Shown: in pieces, positions 21,941-35,900 of the stretch
How the letters are laid out: each line of letters begins with the position of its first letter
Numbering within the stretch: position 1 is the stretch's first letter
From: Cinclus cinclus
Taxonomy: Eukaryota; Chordata; Aves; Passeriformes; Cinclidae
NCBI RefSeq assembly: GCF_963662255.1
Contig: NW_026912215.1
Location: 620,001 to 684,000 of the forward strand
Length of the DNA: 64,000 nucleotides
Reading direction: 5' to 3'
Program-made: the position numbers and the translations under genes
Notes under the pieces: generated by a model
The model's database searches: none
What the model was told of the DNA's origin: nothing
What the model saw: the letters and a program-made list of their open reading frames with translations, nothing else

Positions 21941-24900
21941 TTGGGAAAGTTAGGCGCAGCTGTTGACCAGCTCTGCCCGTGGCCACAGGCTGCTTCTTCC
22001 ACCTTCACTGTGGCAGAGCTTTTGCGGAGCAGAGACGGCATTCTTCAAGGGCGTGTTCTCCAGGGTGCTGTGAAACAGAGCCTAGCACGCTGTCTCGCTG
22101 ATACTGGCTTTCGGCAAGCAGGCGTGCCAGACCGCCTACATTCTGCACTCTGGCAGCCTAGTTGCCAGCTTTCGGCAGCTGCTGTCCTAGCAAGGCAGCT
22201 CAGGGAGTCAAAGCCAGTGCCGGGCGGCACCTTTCTGCTTTGCCCGCCTACGCGGCGCCACGCTCCCTCGGATACTGTGTCCTTTCCCTCTGCACTGCGT
22301 CTGCCGAGGTGCTCTGTGCCTCTCGGAGCAGAAGGGCAAAGGACAGTGTTTTCCACAGCAGGGTAGAAACGGCATTGCTAGCAGGAAAGCTAGATGCCTT
22401 GGAACTGTCCCCTTAGCCCTTGCCACTCACTTCAGGCTCGTACGCTGAGCAGAACAGCCTGCTGTTCTGAAGCTTCGCTGGCTGGCGTTCGTGCCCAGAC
22501 GCGATTTCCTTCCCAAGGAGGCGAAGCGCCGTCTACTTCTCGCAGCGATCACGCTGCTCCTGGCTGTCGCTTCTGCCGCAACGAGCTCGCTACGAGCACT
22601 TTTCTTCTCAACCCTCTAGACCATTGCTTTCTGCTTTTCTTGTCTCGTGAATGGAGACGGAAAGCTTCTCGGCTACAATCTCGCCTAGAACAACTGCGGC
22701 TACACATTAAGCTCGCCCGCAACGCCCTGCTGAAACTTGCCTTCTGGCACCACATTCGCGGGGCAGCCGTCTTTCTTCGGCCACCTGCCAAGTGGCCCCA
22801 TATCGCCGCGCTCGTTGCACTCCGCTTGTCAGATTGGCTTCCCGTGGCGCTGATTTCAGCCTGGCCAAATACTCGCGCTGCGAAGAGCTGTCTCGCAGAC
22901 AATCATGATCCAGCATAGAAATTTGTCCTGCAATGTTCCCCCCTCTTTTCCCGCATTGTGCTGCTCTGATGAATGCCTTGAGCATGGAACGACTTAAGCC
23001 GGCAAGTATTCCTCGCCGGCCACCTCTCGCTGTGCAAGAGGTATGCCGTGGACCCTTGGAACGCTGCCAAGCAAAAAGCAGAGCAGTGACCATAAAAGCG
23101 AGGAGAGAGCATGCACGAAGCACACTAGTTCTGTCTAGTGCTTTCCGTGCAGAGAGGCGGCAAAGCTGAATGCCGTGCCAGAGCTTCACTTCTCGCTGGA
23201 GCACAGGAAGGCAAGAATGAAGAGGCAGAACACAGCCTTGGTTTCAGCAGCCTCCGGGACTGCAAAAGTTCAGCAATAGCTCTGTCAAAGCAGAACTCGG
23301 CTGAGAATGCTCTCGCAGCTTGGGCAAGTTAGGCGCAGCTGTTGACCAGCTCTGCCCGTGGCCACAGGCTGCTTCTTCCACCTTCGCTGTGGCAGAGCTT
23401 TTGCGGAGCAGAGACGGCATTCTTCAAGTGCGTGTTCTCCAGGGTGCTGTGAAACAGAGCCTAGCACGCTGTCTCGCTGATACTGGCTTTCGGCAAGCAG
23501 GCGTGCCAGACCGCCTACATTCTGCACTCTGGCAGCCTAGTTGCCAGCTTTCGGCAGCTGCTGTCCTAGCAAGGAAGCTCAGGGAGTCAAAGCCAGTGCC
23601 GGGCGGCACCTTTCTGCTTTGCCCGCCTAAGCGGCGCCACGCTCCCTCGGATACTGTGTCCTTTCCCTCTGCACTGCGTCTGCCGAGGTGCTCTGTGCCT
23701 CTCGGAGCAGAAGGGCAAAGGACAATGTTTTCCACAGCAGGGTAGAAATGGCATTGCTAGCAGGAAAGCTAGATGCCTTGGAACTGTCCCCTTAGCCCTT
23801 GCCACTCACTTCAGGCTCGTACGCTGAGCAGAACAGCCTGCTGTTCTGAAGCTTCGCTGGCTGGCGTTCGTGCCCAGACGCGATTTCCTTCCCAAGGAGG
23901 CGAAGCGCCGTCTACTTCTCGCACCGAGCACGCTGCTCCTGGCTGTCGCTTCTGCCGCAACGAGCTCGCTACGAGCACTTTTCTTCTCAACCCTCTAGAC
24001 CATTGCTTTCTGCTTTTCTTGTCTCGTGAATGGAGACGGAAAGCTTCTCGGCTACAATCTCGCCTAGAACAACTGCGGCTACACATTAAGCTCGCCCGCA
24101 ACGCCCTGCTGAAACTTGCCTTCTGGCACCACATTCGCGGGGCAGCCGTCTTTCTTCGGCCACCTGCCAAGTGGCCCCATATCGCCGCGCTCGTTGCACT
24201 CCGCTTGTCAGATTGGCTTCCCGTGGCGCTGATTTCAGCCTGGCCAAATACTCGCGCTGCGAAGAGCTGTCTCGCAGACAATCATGATCCAGCATAGAAA
24301 TTTGTCCTGCAATGTTCCCCCCTCTTTTCCCGCATTGTGCTGCTCTGATGAATGCCTTGAGCATGGAACGACTTAAGCCAGCAAGTATTCCTCGCCGGCC
24401 ACCTCTCGCTGTGCAAGAGGTATGCCGTGGACCCTTGGAACGCTGCCAAGCAAAAAGCAGAGCAGTGACCATAAAAGCGAGGAGAGAGCATGCACGAAGC
24501 ACACTAGTTCTGTCTAGTGCTTTCCGTGCAGAGAGGCGGCAAAGCTGAATGCCGTGCCAGAGCTTCACTTCTCGCTGGAGCACAGGAAGGCAAGAATGAA
24601 GAGGCAGAACACAGCCTTGGTTTCAGCAGCCTCCGGGACTGCAAAAGTTCAGCAATAGCTCTGTCAAAGCAGAACTCGGCTGAGAATGCTCTCGCAGCTT
24701 GGGAAAGTTAGGCGCAGCTGTTGACCAGCTCTGCCCGTGGCCACAGGCTGCTTCTTCCACCTTCACTGTGGCAGAGCTTTTGCGGAGCAGAGACGGCATT
24801 CTTCAAGGGCGTGTTCTCCAGGGTGCTGTGAAACAGAGCCTAGCACGCTGTCTCGCTGATACTGGCTTTCGGCAAGCAGGCGTGCCAGACCGCCTACATT

Positions 24901-27456
24901 CTGCACTCTGGCAGCCTAGTTGCCAGCTTTCGGCAGCTGCTGTCCTAGCAAGGCAGCTCAGGGAGTCAAAGCCAGTGCCGGGCGGCACCTTTCTGCTTTG
25001 CCCGCCTAAGCGGCGCCACGCTCCCTCGGATACTGTGTCCTTTCCCTCTGCACTGCGTCTGCCGAGGTGCTCTGTGCCTCTCGGAGCAGAAGGGCAAAGG
25101 ACAGTGTTTTCCACAGCAGGGTAGAAACGGCATTGCTAGCAGGAAAGCTAGATGCCTTGGAACTGTCCCCTTAGCCCTTGCCACTCACTTCAGGCTCGTA
25201 CGCTGAGCAGAACAGCCTGCTGTTCTGAAGCTTCGCTGGCTGGCGTTCGTGCCCAGACGCGATTTCCTTCCCAAGGAGGCGAAGCGCCGTCTACTTCTCG
25301 CAGCGATCACGCTGCTCCTGGCTGTCGCTTCTGCCGCAACGAGCTCGCTACGAGCACTTTTCTTCTCAACCCTCTAGACCATTGCTTTCTGCTTTTCTTG
25401 TCTCGTGAATGGAGACGGAAAGCTTCTCGGCTACAATCTCGCCTAGAACAACTGCGGCTACACATTAAGCTCGCCCGCAACGCCCTGCTGAAACTTGCCT
25501 TCTGGCACCACATTCGCGGGGCAGCCGTCTTTCTTCGGCCACCTGCCAAGTGGCCCCATATCGCCGCGCTCGTTGCACTCCGCTTGTCAGATTGGCTTCC
25601 CGTGGCGCTGATTTCAGCCTGGCCAAATACTCGCGCTGCGAAGAGCTGTCTCGCAGACAATCATGATCCAGCATAGAAATTTGTCCTGCAATGTTCCCCC
25701 CTCTTTTCCCGCATTGTGCTGCTCTGATGAATGCCTTGAGCATGGAACGACTTAAGCCGGCAAGTATTCCTCGCCGGCCACCTCTCGCTGTGCAAGAGGT
25801 ATGCCGTGGACCCTTGGAACGCTGCCAAGCAAAAAGCAGAGCAGTGACCATAAAAGCGAGGAGAGAGCATGCACGAAGCACACTAGTTCTGTCTAGTGCT
25901 TCCCGTGCAGAGAGGCGGCAAAGCTGAATGCCGTGCCAGAGCTTCACTTCTCGCTGGAGCACAGGAAGGCAAGAATGAAGAGGCAGAACACAGCCTTGGT
26001 TTCAGCAGCCTCCGGGACTGCAAAAGTTCAGCAATAGCTCTGTCAAAGCAGAACTCGGCTGAGAATGCTCTCGCAGCTTGGGAAAGTTAGGCGCAGCTGT
26101 TGACCAGCTCTGCCCGTGGCCACAGGCTGCTTCTTCCACCTTCGCTGTGGCAGAGCTTTTGCGGAGCAGAGACGGCATTCTTCAAGTGCGTGTTCTCCAG
26201 GGTGCTGTGAAACAGAGCCTAGCACGCTGTCTCGCTGATACTGGCTTTCGGCAAGCAGGCGTGCCAGACCGCCGACATTCTGCACTCTGGCAGCCTAGTT
26301 GCCAGCTTTCGGCAGCTGCTGTCCTAGCAAGGAAGCTCAGGGAGTCAAAGCCAGTGCCGGGCGGCACCTTTCTGCTTTGCCCGCCTAAGCGGCGCCACGC
26401 TCCCTCGGATACTGTGTCCTTTCCCTCTGCACTGCGTCTGCCGAGGTGCTCTGTGCCTCTCGGAGCAGAAGGGCAAAGGACAATGTTTTCCACAGCAGGG
26501 TAGAAATGGCATTGCTAGCAGGAAAGCTAGATGCCTTGGAACTGTCCCCTTAGCCCTTGCCACTCACTTCAGGCTCGTACGCTGAGCAGAACAGCCTGCT
26601 GTTCTGAAGCTTCGCTGGCTGGCGTTCGTGCCCAGACGCGATTTCCTTCCCAAGGAGGCGAAGCGCCGTCTACTTCTCGCACCGAGCACGCTGCTCCTGG
26701 CTTTCGCTTCTGCCGCAACGAGCTCGCTACGAGCACTTTTCTTCTCAACCCTCTAGACCATTGCTTTCTGCTTTTCTTGTCTCGTGAATGGAGACGGAAA
26801 GCTTCTCGGCTACAATCTCGCCTAGAACAACTGCGGCTACACATTAAGCTCGCCCGGAACGCCCTGCTGAAACTTGCCTTCTGGCACCACATTCGCGGGG
26901 CAGCCGTCTTTCTTCGGCCACCTGCCAAGTGGCCCCATATCGCCGCGCTCGTTGCACTCCGCTTGTCAGATTGGCTTCCCGTGGCGCTGATTTCAGCCTG
27001 GCCAAATACTCGCGCTGCGAAGAGCTGTCTCGCAGACAATCATGATCCAGCATAGAAATTTGTCCTGCAATGTTCCCCCCTCTTTTCCCGCATTGTGCTG
27101 CTCTGATGAATGCCTTGAGCATGGAACGACTTAAGCCGGCAAGTATTCCTCGCCGGCCACCTCTCGCTGTGCGAGAGGTATGCCGTGGACCCTTGGAACG
27201 CTGCCAAGCAAAAAGCAGAGCAGTGACCATAAAAGCGAGGAGAGAGCATGCACGAAGCACACTAGTTCTGTCTAGTGCTTTCCGTGCAGAGAGGCGGCAA
27301 AGCTGAATGCCGTGCCAGAGCTTCACTTCTCGCTGGAGCACAGGAAGGCAAGAATGAAGAGGCAGAACACAGCCTTGGTTTCAGCAGCCTCCGGGACTGC
27401 AAAAGTTCAGCAATAGCTCTGTCAAAGCAGAACTCGGCTGAGAATGCTCTCGCAGC
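21941..27456. repeat. Loose dimer pair, copies 16-17 and 18-19
   Basis: Copies 16 and 18 share three features rare elsewhere: ACAGTG near 22345 and 25103, AAACGG just after it, and GCAGCGATCACG. Copies 17 and 19 share CpG in ccttCGctg together with the C/T/G triple. The order is therefore AB-AB at 2758-bp spacing, but the second pair has drifted: copy 19 has CCGACATT, TTTCG and GTGCGAGAGG, and copy 18 has CCTAAGCGG where copy 16 has CCTACGCGG. This looks like an older dimer duplication than the one at 1256-6771. Confidence 0.8.
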
Positions 27457-28835
27457 TTGGGAAAGTTAGGCGCAGCTGTTGACCAGCTCTGCCCGTGGCC
27501 ACAGGCTGCTTCTTCCACCTTCACTGTGGCAGAGCTTTTGCGGAGCAGAGACGGCATTCTTCAAGTGCGTGTTCTCCAGGGTGCTGTGAAACAGAGCCTA
27601 GCACGCTGTCTCGCTGATACTGGCTTTCGGCAAGCAGGCGTGCCAGACCGCCTACATTCTGCACTCTGGCAGCCTAGTTGCCAGCTTTCGGCAGCTGCTG
27701 TCCTAGCAAGGCAGCTCAGGGAGTCAAAGCCAGTGCCGGGCGGCACCTTTCTGCTTTGCCCGCCTAAGCGGCGCCACGCTCCCTCGGATACTGTGTCCTT
27801 TCCCTCTGCACTGCGTCTGCCGAGGTGCTCTCTGCCTCTCGGAGCAGAAGGGCAAAGGACAATGTTTTCCACAGCAGGGTAGAAATGGCATTGCTAGCAG
27901 GAAAGCTAGATGCCTTGGAACTGTCCCCTTAGCCCTTGCCACTCACTTCAGGCTCGTACGCTGAGCAGAACAGCCTGCTGTTCTGAAGCTTCGCTGGCTG
28001 GCGTTCGTGCCCAGACGCGATTTCCTTCCCAAGGCGGCGAAGCGCCGTCTACTTCTCGCACCGAGCACGCTGCTCCTGGCTGTCGCTTCTGCCGCAACGA
28101 GCTCGCTACGAGCACTTTTCTTCTCAACCCTCTAGACCATTGCTTTCTGCTTTTCTTGTCTCGTGAATGGAGACGGAAAGCTTCTCGGCTACAATCTCGC
28201 CTAGAACAACTGCGGCTACACATTAAGCTCGCCCGGAACGCCCTGCTGAAACTTGCCTTCTGGCACCCCATTCGCGGGGCAGCCGTCTTTCTTCGGCCAC
28301 CTGCCAAGTGGCCCCATATCGCCGCGCTCGTTGCACTCCGCTTGTCAGATTGGCTTCCCGTGGCGCTGATTTCAGCCTGGCCAAATACTAGCGCTGCGGA
28401 GAGCTGTCTCGCAGACAATCATGTTCCAGCATAGAAATTTGTCCTGCAATGTTCCCCCCTCTTTTCCCGCATTGTGCTGCTCTGATGAATGCCTTGAGCA
28501 TGGAACGACTTAAGCCAGCAAGTATTCCTCGCCGGCCACCTCTCGCTGTGCAAGAGGTATGCCGTGGACCCTTGGAACGCTGCCAAGCAAAAAGCAGAGC
28601 AGTGACCATAAAAGCGAGGAGAGAGCATGCACGAAGCACACTAGTTCTGTCTAGTGCTTTCCGTGCAGAGAGGCGGCAAAGCTGAATGCCGTGCCAGAGC
28701 TTCACTTCTCGCTGGAGCACAGGAAGGCAAGAATGAAGAGGCAGAACACAGCCTTGGTTTCAGCAGCCTCCGGGGCTGCAAAAGTTCAGCACTAGCTCTG
28801 TCAAAGCAGAACTCGGCTGAGAATGCTCTCGCAGC
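27457..28835. repeat. Monomer copy 20, junction before the trimer block
   Basis: Copy 20 has A at 28390, G at 28399 and T at 28424, three of the six clustered changes of copy 10 exactly ten monomers to the left. It also has AAGGCGGCGAAG near 28032 where other copies have AAGGAGGCGAAG. Its last part, from about 28773, has GGGGCTGC and AGCACTAGC, matching the ends of copies 23 and 26. The sequence homologous to the trimer block therefore starts inside this copy rather than at its arbitrary edge. Confidence 0.87.
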
Positions 28836-31800
28836 TTGGGAAAGTTAGGCGCAGCTGTTGACCAGCTCTGCCCGTGGCCACAGGCTGCTTCTTCCACCTT
28901 CACTGTGGCAGAGCTTTTGCGGAGCAGAGAGGGCATTCTTCAAGGGCGTGTTCTCCAAGGTGCTGTGAAACAGAGCCTAGCACGCTGTCTCGCTGATACT
29001 GGCTTTCGGCAAGCAGGCGTGCCAGACCGCCGACATTCTGCACTCTGGCAGCCTAGTTGCCAGCTTTCGGCAGCTGCTGCCCTAGCAAGGAAGCTCAGGG
29101 AGTCAAAGCCAGTGCCGGGCGGCACCTTTCTGCTTTGCCCGCCTAAGCGGCGCCACGCTCCCTCGGATACTTTGTCCTTTCCCTCTGCACTGCGTCTGCC
29201 GTGCTGCTCTGTGCCTCTCGGAGCAGAAGGGCAAAGGACAATGTTTTCCGCAGCAGGGTAGAAATGGCATTGCTAGCAGGAAAGCTAGATGCCTTGGCAC
29301 TGTCCCCTTAGCCCTTGCCACTCACTTCAGGCTCGTACGCTGAGCAGAACAGCCTGCTGTTCTGAAGCTTCGCTGGCTGGCGTTCGTGCCCAGACGCGAT
29401 TTCCTTCCCAAGGAGGCGAAGCGCCGTCTACTTCTCGCACCGAGCACGCTGCTCCTGGCTGTCGCTTCTGCCGCAACGAGCTCGCTACGAGCACTTTTCT
29501 TCTCAACCCTCTAGACCATTGCTTTCTGCTTTTCTTGTCTCGTGAATGGAGACGGAAAGCTTCTCGGCTACAATCTCGCCTAGAACAACTGCGGCTACAC
29601 ATTAAGCTCGCCCGGAACGCCCTGCTGAAACTTGCCTTCTGGCACCACATTCGCGGGGCAGCCGTCTTTCTTCGGCCACCTGCCAAGTGGCCCCATATCG
29701 CCGCGCTCGTTGCACTCCGCTTGTCAGATTGGCTTCCCGTGGCGCTGATTTCAGCCTGGCCAAATACTCGCGCTGCGAAGAGCTGTCTCGCAGACAATCA
29801 TGATCCAGCATAGAAATTTGTCCTGCAATGTTCCCCCCTCTTTTCCCGCATTGTGCTGCTCTGATGAATGCCTTGAGCATGGAACGACTTAAGCCAGCAA
29901 GTATTCCTCGCCGGCCACCTCTCGCTGTGCGAGAGGTATGCCGTGGACCCTTTGAACGCTGCCAAGCAAAAAGCAGAGCAGTGACCATAAAAGCGAGGAG
30001 AGAGCATGCACGAAGCACACTAGTTCTGTCTAGTGCTTTCCGTGCAGAGAGGCGGCAAAGCTGAATGCCGTGCCAGAGCTTCACTTCTCGCTGGAGCACA
30101 GGAAGGCAAGAATGAAGAGGCAGAACACAGCCTTGGTTTCAGCAGCCTCCGGGACTGCAAAAGTTCAGCAATAGCTCTGTCAAAGCAGAACTCGGCTGAG
30201 AATGCTCTCGCAGCTTGGGAAAGTTAGGCGCAGCTGTTGACCAGCTCTGCCCGTGGCCACAGGCTGCTTCTTCCACCTTCACTGTGGCAGAGCTTTTGCG
30301 GAGCAGAGACGGCATTCTTCAAGGGCGCGTTCTCCAGGGTGCTGTGAAACAGAGCCTAGCACGCTGTCTCGCTGATCCTGGCTTTCGGCAAGCAGGCGTG
30401 CCAGACCGCCTACATTCTGCACTCTGGCAGCCTAGTTGCCAGCTTTCGGCAGCTGCTGTCCTAGCAAGGAAGCTCAGGGAGTCAAAGCCAGTGCCGGGCG
30501 GCACCTTTCTGCTTTGCCCGCCTAAGCGGCGCCACGCTCCCTCGGATACTGTGTCCTTTCCCTCTGCACTGCGTCTGCCTAGGTGCTCTGTGCCTCTCGG
30601 AGCAGAAGGGCAAAGGACAATGTTTTCCACAGCAGGGTAGAAATGGCATTGCTAGCAGGAAAGCTAGATGCCTTGGAACTGTCCCCTTAGCCCTTGCCAC
30701 TCACTTCAGGCTCGTACGCTGAGCAGAACAGCCTGCTGTTCTGAAGCTTCGCTGGCTGGCGTTCGTGCCCAGACGCGATTTCCTTCCCAAGGAGGCGAAG
30801 CGCCGTCTACTTCTCGCACCGAGCACGCTGCTCCTGGCTTTCGCTTCTGCCGCAACGAGCTCGCTACGAGCACTTTTCTTCTCAACCCTCTAGACCATTG
30901 CTTTCTGCTTTTCTTGTCTCGTGAATGGAGACGGAAAGCTTCTCGGCTACAATCTCGCCTAGAACAACTGCGGCTACACATTAAGCTCGCCCGGAACGCC
31001 CTGCTGAAACTTGCCTTCTGGCACCACATTCGCGGGGCAGCCGTCTTTCTTCGGCCACCTGCCAAGTGGCCCCATATCGCCGCGCTCGTTGCACTCCGCT
31101 TGTCAGATTGGCTTCCCGTGGCGCTGATTTCAGCCTGGCCAAATACTCGCGCTGCGAAGAGCTGTCTCACAGACAATCATGATCCAGCATAGAAATTTGT
31201 CCTGCAATGTTCCCCCCTCTTTTCCCGCATTGTGCTGCTCTGATGAATGCCTTGAGCATGGAACGACTTAAGCCAGCAAGTATTCCTCGCCGGCCACCTC
31301 TCGCTGTGCGAGAGGTATGCCGTGGACCCTTTGAACGCTGCCAAGCAAAAAGCAGAGCAGTGACCATAAAAGCGAGGAGAGAGCATGCACGAAGCACACT
31401 AGTTCTGTCTAGTGCTTTCCGTGCAGAGAGGCGGCAAAGCTGAATGCCGTGCCAGAGCTTCACTTCTCGCTGGAGCACAGGAAGGCAAGAATGAAGAGGC
31501 AGAACACAGCCTTGGTTTCAGCAGCCTCCGGGACTGCAAAAGTTCAGCAATAGCTCTGTCAAAGCAGAACTCGGCTGAGAATGCTCTCGCAGCTTGGGAA
31601 AGTTAGGCGCAGCTGTTGACCAGCTCTGCCCGTGGCCACAGGCTGCTTCTTCCACCTTCACTGTGGCAGAGCTTTTGCGGAGCAGAGACGGCATTCTTCA
31701 AGGGCGTGTTCTCCAGGGTGCTGTGAAACAGAGCCTAGCACGCTGTCTCGCTGATACTGGCTTTCGGCAAGCAGGCGTGACAGACCGCCTACATTCTGCA

Positions 31801-32972
31801 CTCTGGCAGCCTAGTTGCCAGCTTTCGGCAGCTGCTGTCCTAGCAAGGCAGCTCAGGGAGTCAAAGCCAGTGCCGGGCGGCACCTTTCTGCTTTGCCCGC
31901 CTAAGCGGCGCCACGCTCCCTCGGATACTGTGTCCTTTCCCTCTGCACTGCGTCTGCCGAGGTGCTCTGTGCCTCTCGGAGCAGAAGGGCAAAGGACAAT
32001 GTTTTCCACAGCAGGGTAGAAACGGCATTGCTAGCAGGAAAGCTAGATGCCTTGGAACTGTCCCCTTAGCCCTTGCCACTCACTTCAGGCTCGTACGCTG
32101 AGCAGAACAGCCTGCTGTTCTGAAGCTTCGCTGGCTGGCGTTCGTGCCCAGACGCGATTTCCTTCCCAAGGAGGCGAAGCGCCGTCTACTTCTCGCACCG
32201 AGCACGCTGCTCCTGGCTGTCGCTTCTGCCGCAACGAGCTCGCTACGAGCACTTTTCTTCTCAACCCTCTAGACCATTGCTTTCTGCTTTTCTTGTCTCG
32301 TGAATGGAGACGGAAAGCTTCTCGGCTACAATCTCGCCTAGAACAACTGCGGCTACACATTAAGCTCGCCCGGAACGCCCTGCTGAAACTTGCCTTCTGG
32401 CACCACATTCGCGGGGCAGCCGTCTTTCTTCGGCCACCTGCCAAGTGGCCCCATATCGCCGCGCTCGTTGCACTCCGCTTGTCAGATTGGCTTCCCGTGG
32501 CGCTGATTTCAGCCTGGCCAAATACTCGCGCTGCGAAGAGCTGTCTCGCAGACAATCATGATCCAGCATAGAAATTTGTCCTGCAATGTTCCCCCCTCTT
32601 TTCCCGCATTGTGCTGCTCTGATGAATGCCTTGAGCATGGAACGACTTAAGCCAGCAAGTATTCCTCGCCGGCCACCTCTCGCTGTGCGAGAGGTATGCC
32701 GTGGACCCTTTGAACGCTGCCAAGCAAAAAGCAGAGCAGTGACCATAAAAGCGAGGAGAGAGCATGCACGAAGCACACTAGTTCTGTCTAGTGCTTTCCG
32801 TGCAGAGAGGCGGCAAAGCTGAATGCCGTGCCAGAGCTTCACTTCTCGCTGGAGCACAGGAAGGCAAGAATGAAGAGGCAGAACACAGCCTTGGTTTCAG
32901 CAGCCTCCGGGGCTGCAAAAGTTCAGCACTAGCTCTGTCAAAGCAGAACTCGGCTGAGAATGCTCTCGCAGC
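28836..32972. repeat. Trimer higher-order repeat unit 1 (copies 21-23), 4137 bp
   Basis: Three monomers of distinct type. Copy 21: CCGACATT, GCTGCCCTAG, ACTTTGTCC, GTGCTGCTCTG, TTCCGCAGC and TTGGCACTG. Copy 22: GGGCGCGTT (C at 30328), TGCCTAGG (T at 30580) and CTCACAG (A at 31169). Copy 23: GGCGTGACAG and AAACGG, ending with GGGGCTGC. Each marker recurs 4137 bp to the right in the next unit. Confidence 0.93.
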
Positions 32973-35900
32973 TTGGGAAAGTTAGGCGCAGCTGTTGACC
33001 AGCTCTGCCCGTGGCCACAGGCTGCTTCTTCCACCTTCACTGTGGCAGAGCTTTTGCGGAGCAGAGAGGGCATTCTTCAAGGGCGTGTTCTCCAAGGTGC
33101 TGTGAAACAGAGCCTAGCACGCTGTCTCGCTGATACTGGCTTTCGGCAAGCAGGCGTGCCAGACCGCCGACATTCTGCACTCTGGCAGCCTAGTTGCCAG
33201 CTTTCGGCAGCTGCTGCCCTAGCAAGGAAGCTCAGGGAGTCAAAGCCAGTGCCGGGCGGCACCTTTCTGCTTTGCCCGCCTAAGCGGCGCCACGCTCCCT
33301 CGGATACTTTGTCCTTTCCCTCTGCACTGCGTCTGCCGTGCTGCTCTGTGCCTCTCGGAGCAGAAGGGCAAAGGACAATGTTTTCCGCAGCAGGGTAGAA
33401 ATGGCATTGCTAGCAGGAAAGCTAGATGCCTTGGCACTGTCCCCTTAGCCCTTGCCACTCACTTCAGGCTCGTACGCTGAGCAGAACAGCCTGCTGTTCT
33501 GAAGCTTCGCTGGCTGGCGTTCGTGCCCAGACGCGATTTCCTTCCCAAGGAGGCGAAGCGCCGTCTACTTCTCGCACCGAGCACGCTGCTCCTGGCTGTC
33601 GCTTCTGCCGCAACGAGCTCGCTACGAGCACTTTTCTTCTCAACCCTCTAGACCATTGCTTTCTGCTTTTCTTGTCTCGTGAATGGAGACGGAAAGCTTC
33701 TCGGCTACAATCTCGCCTAGAACAACTGCGGCTACACATTAAGCTCGCCCGGAACGCCCTGCTGAAACTTGCCTTCTGGCACCACATTCGCGGGGCAGCC
33801 GTCTTTCTTCGGCCACCTGCCAAGTGGCCCCATATCGCCGCGCTCGTTGCACTCCGCTTGTCAGATTGGCTTCCCGTGGCGCTGATTTCAGCCTGGCCAA
33901 ATACTCGCGCTGCGAAGAGCTGTCTCGCAGACAATCATGATCCAGCATAGAAATTTGTCCTGCAATGTTCCCCCCTCTTTTCCCGCATTGTGCTGCTCTG
34001 ATGAATGCCTTGAGCATGGAACGACTTAAGCCAGCAAGTATTCCTCGCCGGCCACCTCTCGCTGTGCGAGAGGTATGCCGTGGACCCTTTGAACGCTGCC
34101 AAGCAAAAAGCAGAGCAGTGACCATAAAAGCGAGGAGAGAGCATGCACGAAGCACACTAGTTCTGTCTAGTGCTTTCCGTGCAGAGAGGCGGCAAAGCTG
34201 AATGCCGTGCCAGAGCTTCACTTCTCGCTGGAGCACAGGAAGGCAAGAATGAAGAGGCAGAACACAGCCTTGGTTTCAGCAGCCTCCGGGACTGCAAAAG
34301 TTCAGCAATAGCTCTGTCAAAGCAGAACTCGGCTGAGAATGCTCTCGCAGCTTGGGAAAGTTAGGCGCAGCTGTTGACCAGCTCTGCCCGTGGCCACAGG
34401 CTGCTTCTTCCACCTTCACTGTGGCAGAGCTTTTGCGGAGCAGAGACGGCATTCTTCAAGGGCGCGTTCTCCAGGGTGCTGTGAAACAGAGCCTAGCACG
34501 CTGTCTCGCTGATCCTGGCTTTCGGCAAGCAGGCGTGCCAGACCGCCTACATTCTGCACTCTGGCAGCCTAGTTGCCAGCTTTCGGCAGCTGCTGTCCTA
34601 GCAAGGAAGCTCAGGGAGTCAAAGCCAGTGCCGGGCGGCACCTTTCTGCTTTGCCCGCCTAAGCGGCGCCACGCTCCCTCGGATACTGTGTCCTTTCCCT
34701 CTGCACTGCGTCTGCCTAGGTGCTCTGTGCCTCTCGGAGCAGAAGGGCAAAGGACAATGTTTTCCACAGCAGGGTAGAAATGGCATTGCTAGCAGGAAAG
34801 CTAGATGCCTTGGAACTGTCCCCTTAGCCCTTGCCACTCACTTCAGGCTCGTACGCTGAGCAGAACAGCCTGCTGTTCTGAAGCTTCGCTGGCTGGCGTT
34901 CGTGCCCAGACGCGATTTCCTTCCCAAGGAGGCGAAGCGCCGTCTACTTCTCGCACCGAGCACGCTGCTCCTGGCTTTCGCTTCTGCCGCAACGAGCTCG
35001 CTACGAGCACTTTTCTTCTCAACCCTCTAGACCATTGCTTTCTGCTTTTCTTGTCTCGTGAATGGAGACGGAAAGCTTCTCGGCTACAATCTCGCCTAGA
35101 ACAACTGCGGCTACACATTAAGCTCGCCCGGAACGCCCTGCTGAAACTTGCCTTCTGGCACCACATTCGCGGGGCAGCCGTCTTTCTTCGGCCACCTGCC
35201 AAGTGGCCCCATATCGCCGCGCTCGTTGCACTCCGCTTGTCAGATTGGCTTCCCGTGGCGCTGATTTCAGCCTGGCCAAATACTCGCGCTGCGAAGAGCT
35301 GTCTCACAGACAATCATGATCCAGCATAGAAATTTGTCCTGCAATGTTCCCCCCTCTTTTCCCGCATTGTGCTGCTCTGATGAATGCCTTGAGCATGGAA
35401 CGACTTAAGCCAGCAAGTATTCCTCGCCGGCCACCTCTCGCTGTGCGAGAGGTATGCCGTGGACCCTTTGAACGCTGCCAAGCAAAAAGCAGAGCAGTGA
35501 CCATAAAAGCGAGGAGAGAGCATGCACGAAGCACACTAGTTCTGTCTAGTGCTTTCCGTGCAGAGAGGCGGCAAAGCTGAATGCCGTGCCAGAGCTTCAC
35601 TTCTCGCTGGAGCACAGGAAGGCAAGAATGAAGAGGCAGAACACAGCCTTGGTTTCAGCAGCCTCCGGGACTGCAAAAGTTCAGCAATAGCTCTGTCAAA
35701 GCAGAACTCGGCTGAGAATGCTCTCGCAGCTTGGGAAAGTTAGGCGCAGCTGTTGACCAGCTCTGCCCGTGGCCACAGGCTGCTTCTTCCACCTTCACTG
35801 TGGCAGAGCTTTTGCGGAGCAGAGACGGCATTCTTCAAGGGCGTGTTCTCCAGGGTGCTGTGAAACAGAGCCTAGCACGCTGTCTCGCTGATACTGGCTT

